Source of the DNA: Rallus limicola | Taxonomy: Eukaryota; Chordata; Aves; Gruiformes; Rallidae | Direction of reading: 5' to 3' | Length of the DNA stretch: 64,000 nucleotides | NCBI GenBank assembly: GCA_022605955.1 | Contig: JAKCOZ010000008.1 | Location: 38,046,547 to 38,110,546, forward strand | Shown here: one piece after another, positions 49,948 through 62,149 of the stretch | Layout of the letters: the number at the start of each line of letters is the position of its first letter | How positions within the stretch are numbered: the first letter of the stretch is position 1 | Notes under the pieces: generated by a model | What the model was told of the DNA's origin: nothing | Database searches by the model: none | What the model saw: the letters and a program-made list of their open reading frames with translations, nothing else | Translations under genes and position numbers: made by a program

Positions 49948-51700
49948 CTGCCAGAAGAGAGAGACCGGAGCAGCCTGCAATTCAAAACATGCTCAACGCC
50001 CAGCAATACATCCCAAACCAAAGCAGCCGGGACTGGAAAACACAGATGGCCCGAAACCACCCCAGGGAGCCAACAAGCAGCCCCTCTCACCCATGGGCTC
50101 AGGCCTTTCCTTTGCCAGGGATCCTTACAAACACCTCCCTAGGCGTTTCTCTCGGCCGCAGCAGCCTGCAATTTAAAACATGCTCAACGTCCAGCAATAG
50201 CTCCCAAACCAAAAGAGCCAGGACTTAAAGAAATAGCTGCCTTGAGACCTTCCCACAGGAACCCATAAGCAGCCCCTCTTACCCTGAAGCTCAAGCCTTT
50301 CCTTTGCCAGGGATCCCTCCTAACACCTCCCTAGGTTTTTTCTCGGCCGCAGCGGCCTTCCATTCAAACATGCCCAAAGTCCAGCAATAACTCCCAAACC
50401 AAAGGAGCCAGGACTGAAAGACCTTGTCCCTGCCCCTCCTGGGCTGTGAACAGGAGGGAAGAAGGGAGCAAATTTCTGACTAAAGTCTGCTAGCGAGGGA
50501 GTGGGGGGGGGAAAGTGTTTTAAGATCTGGTTGCGTTTGTTTGAAGGGGTGGTTGCACTCCTGACTCTGGGTTTTCACTGTTCCTTTCTAGCATAGTAGA
50601 ATAAATTCAGTAACTTTCTCTTCTGCATTCTGTGTTGAGTCTGTTTTGCCCGCGTCGTTAATGACAAGATGACTTCTCTCTCCTTAGTTTGACTCTTGAG
50701 CCTCTTAATATACATTTTCTCCCCTGTCCAACTACGAAGGGGAGGAAGAGACTGATTTTGGTGGGCGTCTGGCTTCCAGCCAGGGCTAAACCACCACACC
50801 AGCGCAGAGCTGGACACAGAGGAAGAGGGAAAAGGCTATAAAAAGCGGGCCTGCATAAAGGAAAGAAGGTACCTGACTGGCAAAGGTTCAAGTTCTAAGT
50901 ACACAGAACTAAGGTATTGGTTAAATGGTGTATTGAACTTTGTGTTTGATGGGCAAAAGCTGTATGTTGCAGTTGCGTCTACATGGGAGTGAATGAGACG
51001 CGCACAAAGCGAGTGTGGAGCTTTGATCCGCAGTTCTGGTATCCCCTGAGGGGTGCAGACAGAAAGCAGCAAAGCATAAAAAACCCCAAACCCAAAACCC
51101 CCCCGCAGGGGCCCAAGGAAAGCAAAAGGTAAAAAGGTTCTATAAGAAAAAGTTATTACAAAGGAAAAATACCCCAAACCCCTACCCCAGAACGATGGTT
51201 GAAATACTGTTTATTGGGTCAATGTTGCTCCGTGCCCAAACAAAGGACTTCACGCCAGCACGGCTCTTTTTATATATAATTCAAATATTTATTGCAATAA
51301 AATAAATAAATATCTATCTTCTCACATTTAACAGACAGACAAAACCAGAACAACAAAACCAAGTTCAGAACAGAAACTAAAACAAGAGTCAGCCCAAGGT
51401 GATCACGTTGTTAACTGCAGTAGTGCCCGTCTCACAGCAGCTGCTGGTGGATTCTTTCCTGTACCATCTTCCTGTCGGAGCTTTTGGGCAGAGAAAGTTC
51501 CCTGGCCAGGGGCTGGGACAATACCAGCTGTCTGCCCTCCAACACATGCTATCACAACCACCGGCTTACATGGATCCGAAGCTCTGCTGTCACAGAGAGA
51601 GTCACCAATAGCATGAAGAAAGGACTAAAGAGCACCACGTAACCGCAAGCCTGAGTTAAGTAGCGGGGCCCTGTAAGGAAATTCCTTAGTGCAAGCCACA

Positions 51701-52677
51701 TATTCCCTGGTGGAAACAACAGTGGAAAAATACCATCTTTTGTGGCCCTCTGGGAGACCGCAACACAACTTATTTTCAATTCCCAAGGACTGCAGTTGGA
51801 CCCTTTGCTACAGGGGCCACAGCTCAGCAGGGACATTACTGGATTTGTGGATACAAGGCCTACACAATGCTACCCGCAAATTGGTCAGGGGTTTGCTATA
51901 TTGGAATCATTCGGCCTCTATTTTTTTTTTCTTCTGCCAGGGGACGAGGGTCCTCAACTGGGAGTGAGACTTTATGACAATCTGGGTGATGAAGGTTTTG
52001 CACGACGCAAAAGATCTCTTGGGTTTGAAATAGGTGGATCACAAAAATGGGGCAAAGATGAATGGCCTTCCAAAAGAATAATACAATATTATGGGCCGGC
52101 CACATGGAATCCTAATGAATAGATAGCAGGGGCACGGGAACCAATTTATAATCTGAACCGCATAATTCGCCTGCAGGCTGTTCTAGAAATAATTACCAAC
52201 AAAACGGCCACTGCCATAGATCTCCTAAACCAACAATCCCAAGAGAGGCGCACTGCGATCCTGCAACACCGCATGGGTTTAGATAACCTTCTGGCTGAAG
52301 AGGGAGGAGTATGTGGGAAATTAAATATTTCTAACTGTTGTTTGCAAATCCGTGATGTGGGTGAAGTAGTCACACAACTGACAACAGATATCCGAAAGCT
52401 AGCCCATGTTCCTGTCCAAACATGGAGCGGCTGGGACATCGACCTGTGGTCCTGGTTGCCAGGAGCCCCGTGGCTAAAACGCCTTTTATTCTATATGATG
52501 TGTGGATTAGCAGCTCTGATGTTTTTGCCTTGTGTGATACCATGCCTGATTCAGTTGATTCAAACCGTAGTGAACCGCATGCAAATAATCACTGTAAACT
52601 CACCCAATGATGTTAAACATATCAGATTGATAAAGCCAACCAAACACGCAGCTGTTAGAATTATATCATCAAATTGA
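51701..52677 (+). pseudogene. env: Retroviral env remnant (C-terminal surface part plus transmembrane subunit), broken
   Basis: Env mediates receptor binding and membrane fusion; this copy is defective. Visible parts: the C-terminal region of the surface subunit with a WICG motif near 51838-51850; a basic furin-type site RRKR at 52003-52014; a heptad-rich segment and a C-x7-CC cysteine motif at 52312-52341 (one residue longer than the usual gamma-type CX6CC); and a hydrophobic membrane anchor at about 52483-52560. Breaks: the 5' half is missing; the frame shifts at the T10 tract 51921-51930; there is an in-frame TAG at 52120-52122. The terminal stop is moved three codons compared with units 1-5 (TAA changed to TCA). 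The architecture is that of a gamma-type envelope. No functional product is expected. Confidence 0.8.
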
Positions 52678-52781
52678 TTTCGTTTTATGTACACTGAAAA
52701 ACCTTTGAATGTTTGAACAATGAAAACTTTTATTATAAAACATAACTAAACAAGAAACTATTAACAAGAATTAGAAAACAA

Positions 52782-53244
52782 CTATTTATGGTCGAAACAA
52801 CAAAACAAACTAGTAAGGAATATGGAAATAATTGCAAGTAGAGAAACCCCGAACAAAGCATAAAGTAATATTGTAGAACGCCTTTTGTAACATTCCATCT
52901 CCATTTTCAGTTCTTGATATTTGTTGTCAACATTTTGCCTAAAAGTAAACGACAAAGAAAGAAAATGTTTTAATCCTGGCCATAACTGCCCATACAGGTT
53001 AACTGCTTTCAGTAACACCCACCTTGATGCTCGCTCCGGAGGGAAAGTCCGCACTTTTGTCCTTTCCTCTCCGGCAAGTGACGCCACAATCTAATGGTGA
53101 CAAACACTGCACCACTGTAACTACCAGGCCATATTTATTGGCCATAAATGGTACCATTAACACACTCACTGATACGGTGGCAAGCTCGGGGAACGGGTCC
53201 GGGATCTCACGCTCTGAGCTCTCACCCTCACGTGCGGTCGCCAT
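52782..53244 (-). CDS. Gene D copy 6
   Basis: Exons 53170-53244, 53023-53090 and 52782-52938. One Cys-to-Arg change in exon 1 (SSEREIPD); otherwise intact. Confidence 0.6.
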
Positions 53245-55865
53245 CTCTCACCCCCACACCATTTGCGCATGTTTTGTTTTTATATTGTCTGCGCACGCGC
53301 GATTTCTCTCCACAGAAAGCACTGGAAAGTTCTAGAAGGTGGCGCATGCAAAATCCCTTTAGTGTAGCCAAAATAGTGACGCAAGATGTATATGAAATTG
53401 CTTCTACGTTATTAAGTGTTAAGAATATTGTAACCCAACTTAGATTTTGTTTATGTACCACTAAACACTTTTGATTTTATAGAACTAATGCATTCTTAAA
53501 GTCAAACGGAGTGTTGGACAGCGCAACAAATTCAATGAACCACTATGCAGCCAGTAAACAAAACAACCCGGTAAAGCTCGACACAGCCCTTTAAATGGTG
53601 TCGGGGTGGTAGAAGTGTCCCACTTCTGTTGCTCACACCACTCTGGATCTGATACAAAAATCAGACAAAAACAAACAACATGCTATAGTAGCAACTCTGC
53701 CAATAATTAACCTTCTTTTGGTTATAAATTAGTCTCCTGCACCTCAGTTTGATATTATACAAATCTTGTCAACCGTGGGAAATTGCGAGGAGGAAGCGAC
53801 ATTCATCACTTACAGCCCCCCCCCCCAAATGCATGATCAGCCAAAATTTGGATCTAGACTAAATGAGGCATGAAAATCTACGTTACACCCAGCTTCCACC
53901 TCCCAATTCTCCCAAGCTACATTTACATTATATATACTGTAAAATTGGTATTATAATATCAATTCTTTTTATACACGCGCACAATTTGTTATTGATTATC
54001 AGAAATTCATTATTAGACTTGTAGTCTATACTATTTTCTTTCTCTCTCTCTTACTCTTTCTATTTCTGTCTTCTCTGCTGCCACCACAATACGTCATCAG
54101 TCAGAGCCACAGGGTGGAATGTAAGGAAATTCCTTAGTGCAAGCCACAGAGTTTCCAAAAACTCCGTAAATCCTTCAATAGATGCCTGTCTCTGACTGAT
54201 GGTGGGATGAGCATCCATAAATAATAGGATGCTTTACAAACAGAAGTTTAAGGAGTTACATTTCCAAGGTCTGGACAAAGAATAGACCTTAGTCCTTATC
54301 AATAGAAGCCCTGTGCTAAGGAATTTAAGGAGGAAACATTTCCAAGGACTAAATAACTTTAGTGCCAATTACGAAGGACCATTTGGCACTTGGAGGTTGT
54401 TAGAGGAGATACCTCTGATAATGACAATGTCCAGCTGGGATACTGGTGACTACGCATGCGTCAAGAAGAGAGGTGAAAAGTTTAACCTGATGAAGACTAC
54501 AGGCCTTCATCCTGAAGACCCCGACTCACGACCACCAGAGAGCATTGCGCCTGCGCCATGAGGAGGGATTTATGGAAATGAAGCCATGAAGTTAATTTGA
54601 ATACGAAGCGGGACAGGTCATGCATATGTACAGGTGTTACGAATTCCAAACACCTCTCCTCTATAAAAAGTCAAACACCAATGCATTCAGCGGAACTTCC
54701 CCCACCAGACATGAAGTGAAGTCGAGTCGGTCCCGCAAGACATCATGGGAACCCGTGGGGGTAGCTAGAACTTTCCTGTAACTTTAAACTCCTTACCTTT
54801 CTTTCTCTTTTTTTTTCCTTCTCTCTCACTCTCTAACCCCTTTCGCGAATGTTGCTGTAACAATTAAACTTCCTGATGATACGGCATTTGACCTCGTTTG
54901 TGTCTTAATCTCACTCTGGGAATTATAAAAGAATCTCGCCCCTGACCGGGCTATTCCGGAACAGGACAGGCCCTAAGGGGGTGCAGTAATGTGTCACCCT
55001 CCACAGGGCCAGACAACCAGATACTACGTCGTCCTGCTGGGTGGTGCAGCTACGGTCTACCTACCAAGTGGCACAGGTACCAATCACCGGGATACTCACC
55101 AGTCTTTGGTATCCCAGATGGAAAGGGATCTCCTCCATATTTTTGTATATCCAGGTGGTAATCGTTGGCACTGGTTGACGGGAGAAGGTTGGAAAACTGG
55201 GCAAGGATGGAAGATGGAACCAGGATGGAACAGCAGGGTAGGGTGGCGCACTGGGGTGTGTTTTAACTTCACAGTCAATTGGAGCGATCGAATAGATTGG
55301 AGGGTCTGACAGGTCTGGAGCAGGGAGGAAGGAGGAAGCGCTGGAGAAGGCTGGAGCAGTCGAGGAAGCCGGAGCGCTGTGGTGCAGGAAAAAACAAAAG
55401 AGAAGAACCACAATGTTTATAAGCATGGCATTTGTTATCGACACGTATCAGTGCACCAGAACGGAGACACTTGATTCCTACACAACTGTCTACACGCAAA
55501 TGGAAGCCACAGCTAAAGCAACACAAATACCTAAAGTACAATGAGACTGTCAAATCCCTGCACAGAAACATCCTGCACTGGTGTCACGACAAAACACAGG
55601 GGGCATGCCCGTGCGCAGGCCCTTCATACTCAGCTGGGCGACTCTGAACTCGGGCAGGCCAGAGGGGCACGAGTCAAATTCGTCACCTTAGCGTACCCCA
55701 AAGTGAAAACTTCCTCTAAGTTGTGCTAGAAGGACCAAGGGAGGTGGAAAGGAAGAGAGGAAATGCTGGCACTCCCCGTGTTTACCTTACGTTACACCTT
55801 TCCAGATAAAAAAAAAAGCTCTTCTCTAGTTGGGAGGGGAGGAAGGAAAAATAAAAAGACCTCCC

Positions 55866-58800
55866 TTAGGATAGCGGCCCAGGAAACCTTGGAAAAATAT
55901 CCCTGCGTGGACACAGAGACAAAGGAATGTTGGGGCAGCACGGAGGAAGTTCAGCAATGAAACTGAAAGCAAACCTTTCGGAGAAGAAAGTCCAAGCAAA
56001 CAGAAGGGGTTTACCTCGCACAAGGAGCTGTCTTGTCCCAAAGGGAGAGTGTTGCGTTGCCCAGGGGAGTCCCGCGAGGCCTCTGAGCTGCAAGAGAAGA
56101 GCGTAAGCCATCAGTCACTGTCAAAGGGAACTGAGGAGGTTGATGAGGTTACGCTGAAGAGCTTCCCCAAAGGTCAATGTTTCCTTTCTCCCCGACGTCG
56201 CCACATTCCCTGTGTTCCGTTACTTTAGAACGGGCTCGGATTTGCTTATTGGCAACTGCAGCAAGTGGAGCTTGGCACAAGGTATCGCCAGGCTGAACCC
56301 CAAAGTCAAACCCAAAAAGGGTTCTGGGGATCTAACACCTCAAATCCAACCAATTGCCTTCCGGCCAGCTGGCAGCGGCCCTATCGCAGCTGAAGCTGGC
56401 TGCATCCAAGGCAGCCCCGGGACTGAGATGCAGAGTTAAACGCCCAGCCCCAACCCAGCAGCAGCCCAGGGATACCGGGAAGAAACTGAGCTCCCGCTCC
56501 AGCACTGCCAGACGCTACCGAGGTGCAATGCCGACACCATCCCTACGTGAGCCGAGGGGGACAGTTGCACCACACGCCAGGAAGAGCGCAGAAGAAACAA
56601 GCTCACGCCTTGACCTCAGCCTTACCAGTCTGCACCATTTCTTCTCCCCATACAGAACGTCTTGGTCTTTTCATGGGAGGCTCAGAAGAAAGGGCCTGAG
56701 TCTGAAACAGAAACAAACAAAGCACCACCCTGAGTTGAACCTGAACACCAGCCCAAGCCAGCGGAAATTTCCGGAAATGGAGGCAGCTCTGCTCCGACGT
56801 GGGGACCGGCATTTGCTGGCTCAGAGCGCAGCAGAAGGATCTTTGCAGGATCTCTGACCAGCAAGCTGCCCTTTGCGTCTGATTGTTCATACGGGCTCTC
56901 CTGCGCGCAGGGATTAAACCCCCTCAGCCTTCCTGCCCAGTTCCCCTCGGACAGCTCCTCAGCTTTCCAGACTTCAGCCCTGACTCTGGCTTGGGGAGCG
57001 CTGAGCCCCTCAGAAAGGGGTTTTGTACAAACAAAGACTCAATGTCGCTCTCAGGGACAACGACGAATAGAGCACAACGGTTTCTTATTCCTCCTCTCCA
57101 CCTGCGGGGCAGTAAGAAAAAGAACACTGCACCTCCCAACCAAACAAAGGGCTCAAGCAGCTCGGGACTCATTTGTACAGCGCCAAAGTCCTAGGGGAAT
57201 CCTCTCCCAGACCGCTGGATACCGAACCCAGCCCAGAGGGCTTGATCCAGAGGAAGCAGGCGACTGTTCTCGCAAGGTCATGTATTTTGGGTGCTCCTTC
57301 CTCAGCTCCACGTGCCAGGGCAGAGCACGCAAACCTGAGCCAGGCAAAGCCAGCACACAGAGGCGCCTGCTGTCAAGGGAAAAGAACCACCTACGGCTGC
57401 ACGGCTTCAGGAAAGTCTCTGCTAACCTCTCCCGCAGACTCTGCTCCTGGAGCGGCATCGCTGCCCGAAGCCCGGCGTTTCCATGCTCTCTTGGCTCGTA
57501 TCGTCCCCGCAGCAGCAGCAGCAACCGCTTTGGGCCCAGAGACGGCATCATCTAAACAACAAAGGCAGAGCACCTCACAGCGTGACTTAAGAGGGGGTTA
57601 GGACTGCCATTGACATGGAAGCCAACCTCCTTCACCCCACCCAAAGCAGTGCGATTCAGGCCAAGCTGCACACCCTTCTGCAGCTTCAGGCACCCCTCAG
57701 TTCTCCAAGGGACGCCAAACCTCAGAAGAACCGGGGCTAGCAACTACCTCTGTCACGGGCGGCACCTGCTTGTAGCTTTTGCAGTTCCTGCCGGTCACGA
57801 TGTCCCGCAGGCAGCTGAGGGCTGAGGGAAGAAGACACACAACAGGGATTTACAACCGTGGGTGAGCTTCACACAAGCAAACTTCCAAAGCTAATTGCTG
57901 CGCTTCCCCTTCCAAGGCCCCCCAGGATCATCTCAGACACACACACAGCCACTGCAGAGCATCCCCCGCCTCTCCCAGCCAAGGCATCGCTAATTCCCTT
58001 CTGTTAATGCTTCTTCTTCATGTCTTACGCTTCTTCCCAGCACCAAACAAATGGCTTTGGCTAACGTGGAACTCTGCACAGGTTAAACACACACACACAC
58101 ACCCCCCACAAGCCGCACACTGCCCTTCAGCAGGGCAATGCCCGTGTATACAGCGCTGAGTTACTCTCCCCGCGGCTTTCACCACCCACACCCGCAAGTT
58201 TCCTCTTTCTCCCACGGGAAACCTCAAGGGGCACAAATAACAACCAGCCTGCCTCTGAGAGTTCCGTGCAAGGGGACCTGGGAACACCTGGGCCACCTTA
58301 CAGCCCAGCCCAGCCAGCGCTGCTGCAAAACCTCCTTGCAGCAGGACAGCAGCTGAAGCCACCTAACACGGTTTCCCTGCAACCACTTCGCCCGCCGTTC
58401 CCAGCGATGGAGCGCTGAGGGAAACCGGCTCTCCCACTCGTGCCATGACAGCCAGCAGCGCCTGCAAAGGCACCTTCCTCCACCTGGGACTGTGCTCTGC
58501 ACGCCTGCGGGGAACTACTTCAGGGGCGGCCAGCGTCTCCCTCCAGAAGACGCTCACTCTCCTCAGGGACACAGAAGCCACAGGCATGGCACGCCCATCG
58601 CTGCACACAGCAGGGCCCTTGCAACAAAACGCATCTCTAAGGTCCCTTGCAATCCCACAACCAGCCACCAGCTCTTACTGGGAGCTCCGGGACACTGGCA
58701 CTGCTTAACACCTGGGAAGGCATCCCCGCTTCTCCACACGCCCCACGCAAGGACTCCCCTCCACCCGCTGTATACACACACACACACACACAGAGCCCTC

Positions 58801-59620
58801 TGCTCCTTCCCCACGCACGCTCCCAGGGCCTTCTCGCAGCGGGGGGACCCCGAGACCCGCTCCCGCCCTGCGCTCTAACGCCCAGGACAGGCGCCCGAGG
58901 CGCCGCGCTACGGGCTGGCTCGGAGGAGACAGGGCGGGGGGGGGCGGGGAAAGAGGTCCCGCAGGCCGCACCCCGAGAGGCCGCGGGCACTCAGGGCCGG
59001 GCCGGGGCGAGGCCCTCGGGAGGCCGTACGGCGTCGGGGCGGCTCACTGACCTGGGGGGCGGCCTCTGAAGCGGTGGCGCGGCGGACGGCGGCCAAGAAG
59101 GCGCCCAAGGCCCCCAGCAGCCATTGCTACCTCGGCCCCGGCAGCCCGCGGCGGAAACGCACCCATCCTGTGCCCCGCCCCGCCCGGCTCGGCCGCCCCT
59201 CCCACGGGTGTGCGGACCAGCCCGTCCATTGGCTCCTCCCGCTGCCTGTCTGGGGAGGCAGAGCCCGGGCAAGCGAAGGGGAGGGGCCAGGACGGCCACG
59301 CATGCGTGCTGCTGCTCCCCCGCCCGCGGGCGGCACCTCCTGCGCTGCCGGAGGAGAGGGGCGGCTCTCTCCTCTCTCGCTCTCTCCTCTCTCTCTCTCT
59401 CCGCCCCCCCAACGCAGGCTGCGCGGCCCGAGGGACGCGGGGGGGTGGGAGCGGCCGGCGGACCGGCCCCTTGGCGGGTTCCCCTCCGCTTTCCTCCCCC
59501 CGGCTCGGCGGGGGAAAGGACGGAGCTTCCCGGGCCTTACCGAGCCCTTTGCTCCTCACACTCCCGGCGCTCGGTGCCTGTCTCCTCTCCCGCTCCCGCA
59601 GGAGCGACCGGCACAGCCAT
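55866..59620 (-). CDS. Gene A copy 7 (complete; last copy before the array border)
   Basis: Exons, read leftwards: 59541-59620, 57748-57821, 57427-57551, 56626-56701, 56015-56087 and 55866-55902. The frame is open. The variable exon 4 codon is TGG (Trp) here, against CGG (Arg) in copies 2-6 and CTG (Leu) in copy 1. Although the unit is truncated, this copy is complete, because the unit is cut upstream of its promoter. Confidence 0.6.
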
Positions 59621-60389
59621 GGCCGAAGGCACGACTGAGCGAGAGCGGCGGGTGTGCAGGACGCGGTGTCCCGGGAAACGGAGCGGGCAGTCGGAAAGCG
59701 TTCAACGGCCCGCCCGGGACTGGCCCGCTCGGCTGCCCGGGCAACGCCGACGCGCAACCGGCCGCCGAAGCCAGCGGGCAAGGCCGAAGCCAGCGGGCGG
59801 GAACGGGGCGGCTTTCGCCTCTCGCGCTGGCTTCGGCTGGTTCCCGGAGCCACCACACTTCCCCCTGCCCTGCCCTGCCCTGCCCTAGCAAGAACGGCGG
59901 GGATGCGGATTGGGAGGGAGGGAGGGAGGGTGCTGCGCGGGCAGCCGGGATGAGGCTTCTCGGGATGCCCCCGGGTTTCGACACCGAAAATCCCGGCATC
60001 GCCTTGTGTTTACCTGCCGTTGGTCGTTCCCGGATAAAAGAGGAGTCCCCACCGAGGCAAAAGTCATCAGTGTCAAACACGAGGAAGATCAATGCCTTTG
60101 AATGGTGCTACAGAACAGCCAGCGCTGGGGATCTGTTACCTTCAAGTTACGCTGCCAGCACTAGAACTAGATGCTGCCTCCCTTAACACAGAGCAGCAAA
60201 GACTAAGTCTCCAGCCCCATTTACACCAGCTACACAGTCACCACCCAAAAGGCAGTGCTTATTCTCCCTGTCCTTACTTGTCGGCGCCTGTGGGCAGTGG
60301 ATCAGCCGGGCTTCTAGGCCATTTTCCCTTCTGTTGTTTGAGGAGCTCTTGGTACATCTTCTTTTCTCCTGGCTGAACATCCTGCCAGA
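56562..60389. repeat. Truncated tandem array unit 7 and right array border
   Basis: Only the first 3.8 kb of the unit is present. Similarity to the other units stops after base 60389: they continue ccagaagagagag, here it is ccagatcagagg. The border lies 7 bases upstream of the gene C 3' splice site. Private changes include a deletion of about 75 bp near 58828, a 6-bp loss near 58437 and a short CA tract, consistent with an edge unit that escapes homogenisation. Confidence 0.95.
60274..60381 (-). CDS. Gene C terminal exon at the array border (possible parent copy)
   Basis: The same 35-codon exon with Gln instead of Lys at its third residue. Its acceptor AG is kept, but the polypyrimidine tract upstream is a different sequence (cctcctctgatctggcag), because array similarity ends at 60389. 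This copy is therefore joined to unique DNA that may be its native intron. A possible upstream exon with donor GTACGT exists near 62690, but phase and acceptor are not convincing, so I do not annotate it. Confidence 0.5.
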   Translation of the reverse strand, partial: DVQPGEKKMYQELLKQQKGKWPRSPADPLPTGADK

Positions 60390-60880
60390 TCAGAGGAGGA
60401 CTCTTGCTCCTTCTCACTCCCTTCTCTGGTGGGAAATTACAGCTGCTAATCGTTTTTTCTCTCCTCACTGTTAGTCCCAGATATGCAGTGACCATCACTC
60501 ATGGGCTCGCCCTTAGTACGCAGCGACTCCAACCTTCAGTTGGGTGGTGTTTGCTCTGTGGGGCCTGCCAAGTGCCCAAAGTTTGCTGCTCCTTGCAGCA
60601 GCCATCCCTGCAGTCCCCCTCCTGCACCAGAACCCAGCCATGCAAAACTGCAACATACACACACAAACACTGAGCCAGAGCGCGGTGCAGCCCCTGTGCA
60701 TAATGGCATAATGGCACTGTGATTGCCAGTCCCCGGATCCTATGTGACCTTCCCACAGGAACACACGCTCCTGAGAGCTCACCTGTGGCAGGGAAAGGAG
60801 AGAAACCGCACAGACTTTTCATGTGATACTCTAAAACCAGCCAGGGCCTTATTCCTGTGTATGAAATGCCACCATCACAC
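60390..60880. other. Unique flank right of the array, no gene seen
   Basis: No similarity to the unit. Several short ORFs occur on both strands, none with convincing splice sites or composition. If gene C is functional at the border, this is its upstream intron. Confidence 0.5.
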
Positions 60881-61423
60881 TTTCACCGGTTGCCTTTGTG
60901 CCAGGTAAATTTCTGACGTTAGTGAAAATTTCTGACATTACCAGAAATTTCTGACCATGCAGCGTGCTCAACTGACTGAGCGTACAGATGTGGGCACAGA
61001 GGATCAGAGAATTCTTTATTACTGAAAGAATATCTTGTGCCCCTTCAGCTTTTCAGCGCAGAGCTGATGGATACCTTTGGCAGTGACATGCAGTCTCACC
61101 GGTCAGGTCTTTCCCCTGCATCGACAGTCAACCTTCTGGAGCACAATGCAAAGAAGGTAGTTCTGTAGAATGAGTAAACACACATCAGCAGCTCAAAAAC
61201 CCAAACCTCACACCCTGGCAGCTGAAGCATTGGCACCGGACACCAAGCCTCTCCTTGCCCCCATCCTGAAACTCACCCCCAGGACTCATGGACCCCACCT
61301 TGCCCATCGCCACATCTGTCAGTAGCACCCACCTCTGTACGCTCAGTCAGTCGAGCATGCTGCATTGTCAGAAATTTCTGCTAACATCAGAAATTTACTT
61401 GGCACAAATGCAACTGGTGAAAG
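60881..61423. repeat. Inverted-repeat element, arms about 117 and 99 bp, loop about 330 bp
   Basis: The left arm 60881-60997 (tttcaccggttgcctttgtg...) is matched by the reverse complement of the right arm 61325-61423, with a few mismatches and one extra 18-bp copy of an aaatttctgac-ta motif in the left arm. The imperfect arms suggest an old palindromic or MITE-like insertion, or a hairpin-forming RNA. No transposase is present. Confidence 0.7.
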
Positions 61424-62120
61424 TACCTGAACGAGAACACACAGAGAGAGGCACAGCCAGCCAAAAGCACCGGTCTAGAGGCTGCTTTGCCCCCCTCATT
61501 AACAGTGGCCCTGGCAGCAGTCCTGCCACACACGTGTTACTGAACTGCAGCTAAATCCTGGCTGTCACCTCCAGTCACTTAGAACTGGCCTCAGATCCCA
61601 GCCCCACAGGACAGACAGCCTTTCTGACAGTGAACTGCAAAGGCTGACAGGCAAGCAAAGCCTGTCTGTTTCTAAGCTGCTTCACAGCTCTGCTTCACCC
61701 TCCATCTCTACAGCCTGCTGCCAAACGCATCAGAGATGTCAGGAAAGAAGCAGAAAGAAAGAACTCCTCTTTCTTACTGCAAGGAGACACCACGAGAGCG
61801 CCAGGAGATGAAGATGCAGCCTTGTTTCCTCCACTGAAAGGCAACCCCAGGTCTGGAGCATTGGGTAACTCAAGCCAGGAGAAGCACCATACCTGGCTTA
61901 TTCTCCAGAGCTGCCTAAATCAGTCTGCAGACTCTCAACAGCATTGGGACTTTTGTTGCCAGCGAATAAGTCTTCTGAGCTCCTCCTCTCCAGCAGAGCC
62001 GGTATCAACGTCACCGTTCCCAAAGGAGACACCAGAGCGCAAAACCTACTTGCTAAGGCCCATGTGTGACACTAGCTGAATCTGCAGGTGTTTGCTGACA
62101 AGGAAACAAAAGGCAGAGCA
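61424..62120. other. Unique flank, no gene seen
   Basis: ORFs up to 88 codons without recognisable features. Nothing supported. Confidence 0.4.
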
Positions 62121-62149
62121 GAATCTGTGCTCCATTCTCAGTGTGGTAA

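Larger units (their letters stand above)
51672..54968 (+). mobile_element. Collapsed provirus, unit 6 (longest env remnant, full 3' LTR)
   Basis: GGCCC at 51667-51671 and 54969-54973. 5' LTR stump 51672-51700, env 51701-52677, antisense gene D 52782-53244, purine run before the LTR, 3' LTR 54120-54968. This copy alone shows how the env deletion in units 1-5 arose. Confidence 0.82.
46032..56561. repeat. Tandem array unit 6 (class A, retains 0.7 kb of env)
   Basis: The longest unit, 10530 bp. It matches unit 4 almost perfectly up to about 51610, then diverges. It is the only unit with the 0.7-kb env segment (about 51788-52487) that is deleted in units 1-5, and it lacks unit 4's 0.4-kb spacer deletion. 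Confidence 0.97.

Noticed and set aside
1..60389. CRISPR array or satellite DNA as explanation of the repeat
   Set aside because: The repeat unit is 9 kb with genes, not short direct repeats with spacers, and the units carry distinct deletions rather than a homogeneous satellite monomer.
1..60389. Assembly duplication artefact
   Set aside because: Units differ by private deletions, microsatellite lengths and many substitutions, so they are distinct copies. Only the near-identical blocks 18960-33430 and 37135-51610 leave some doubt, and even they differ at several positions.
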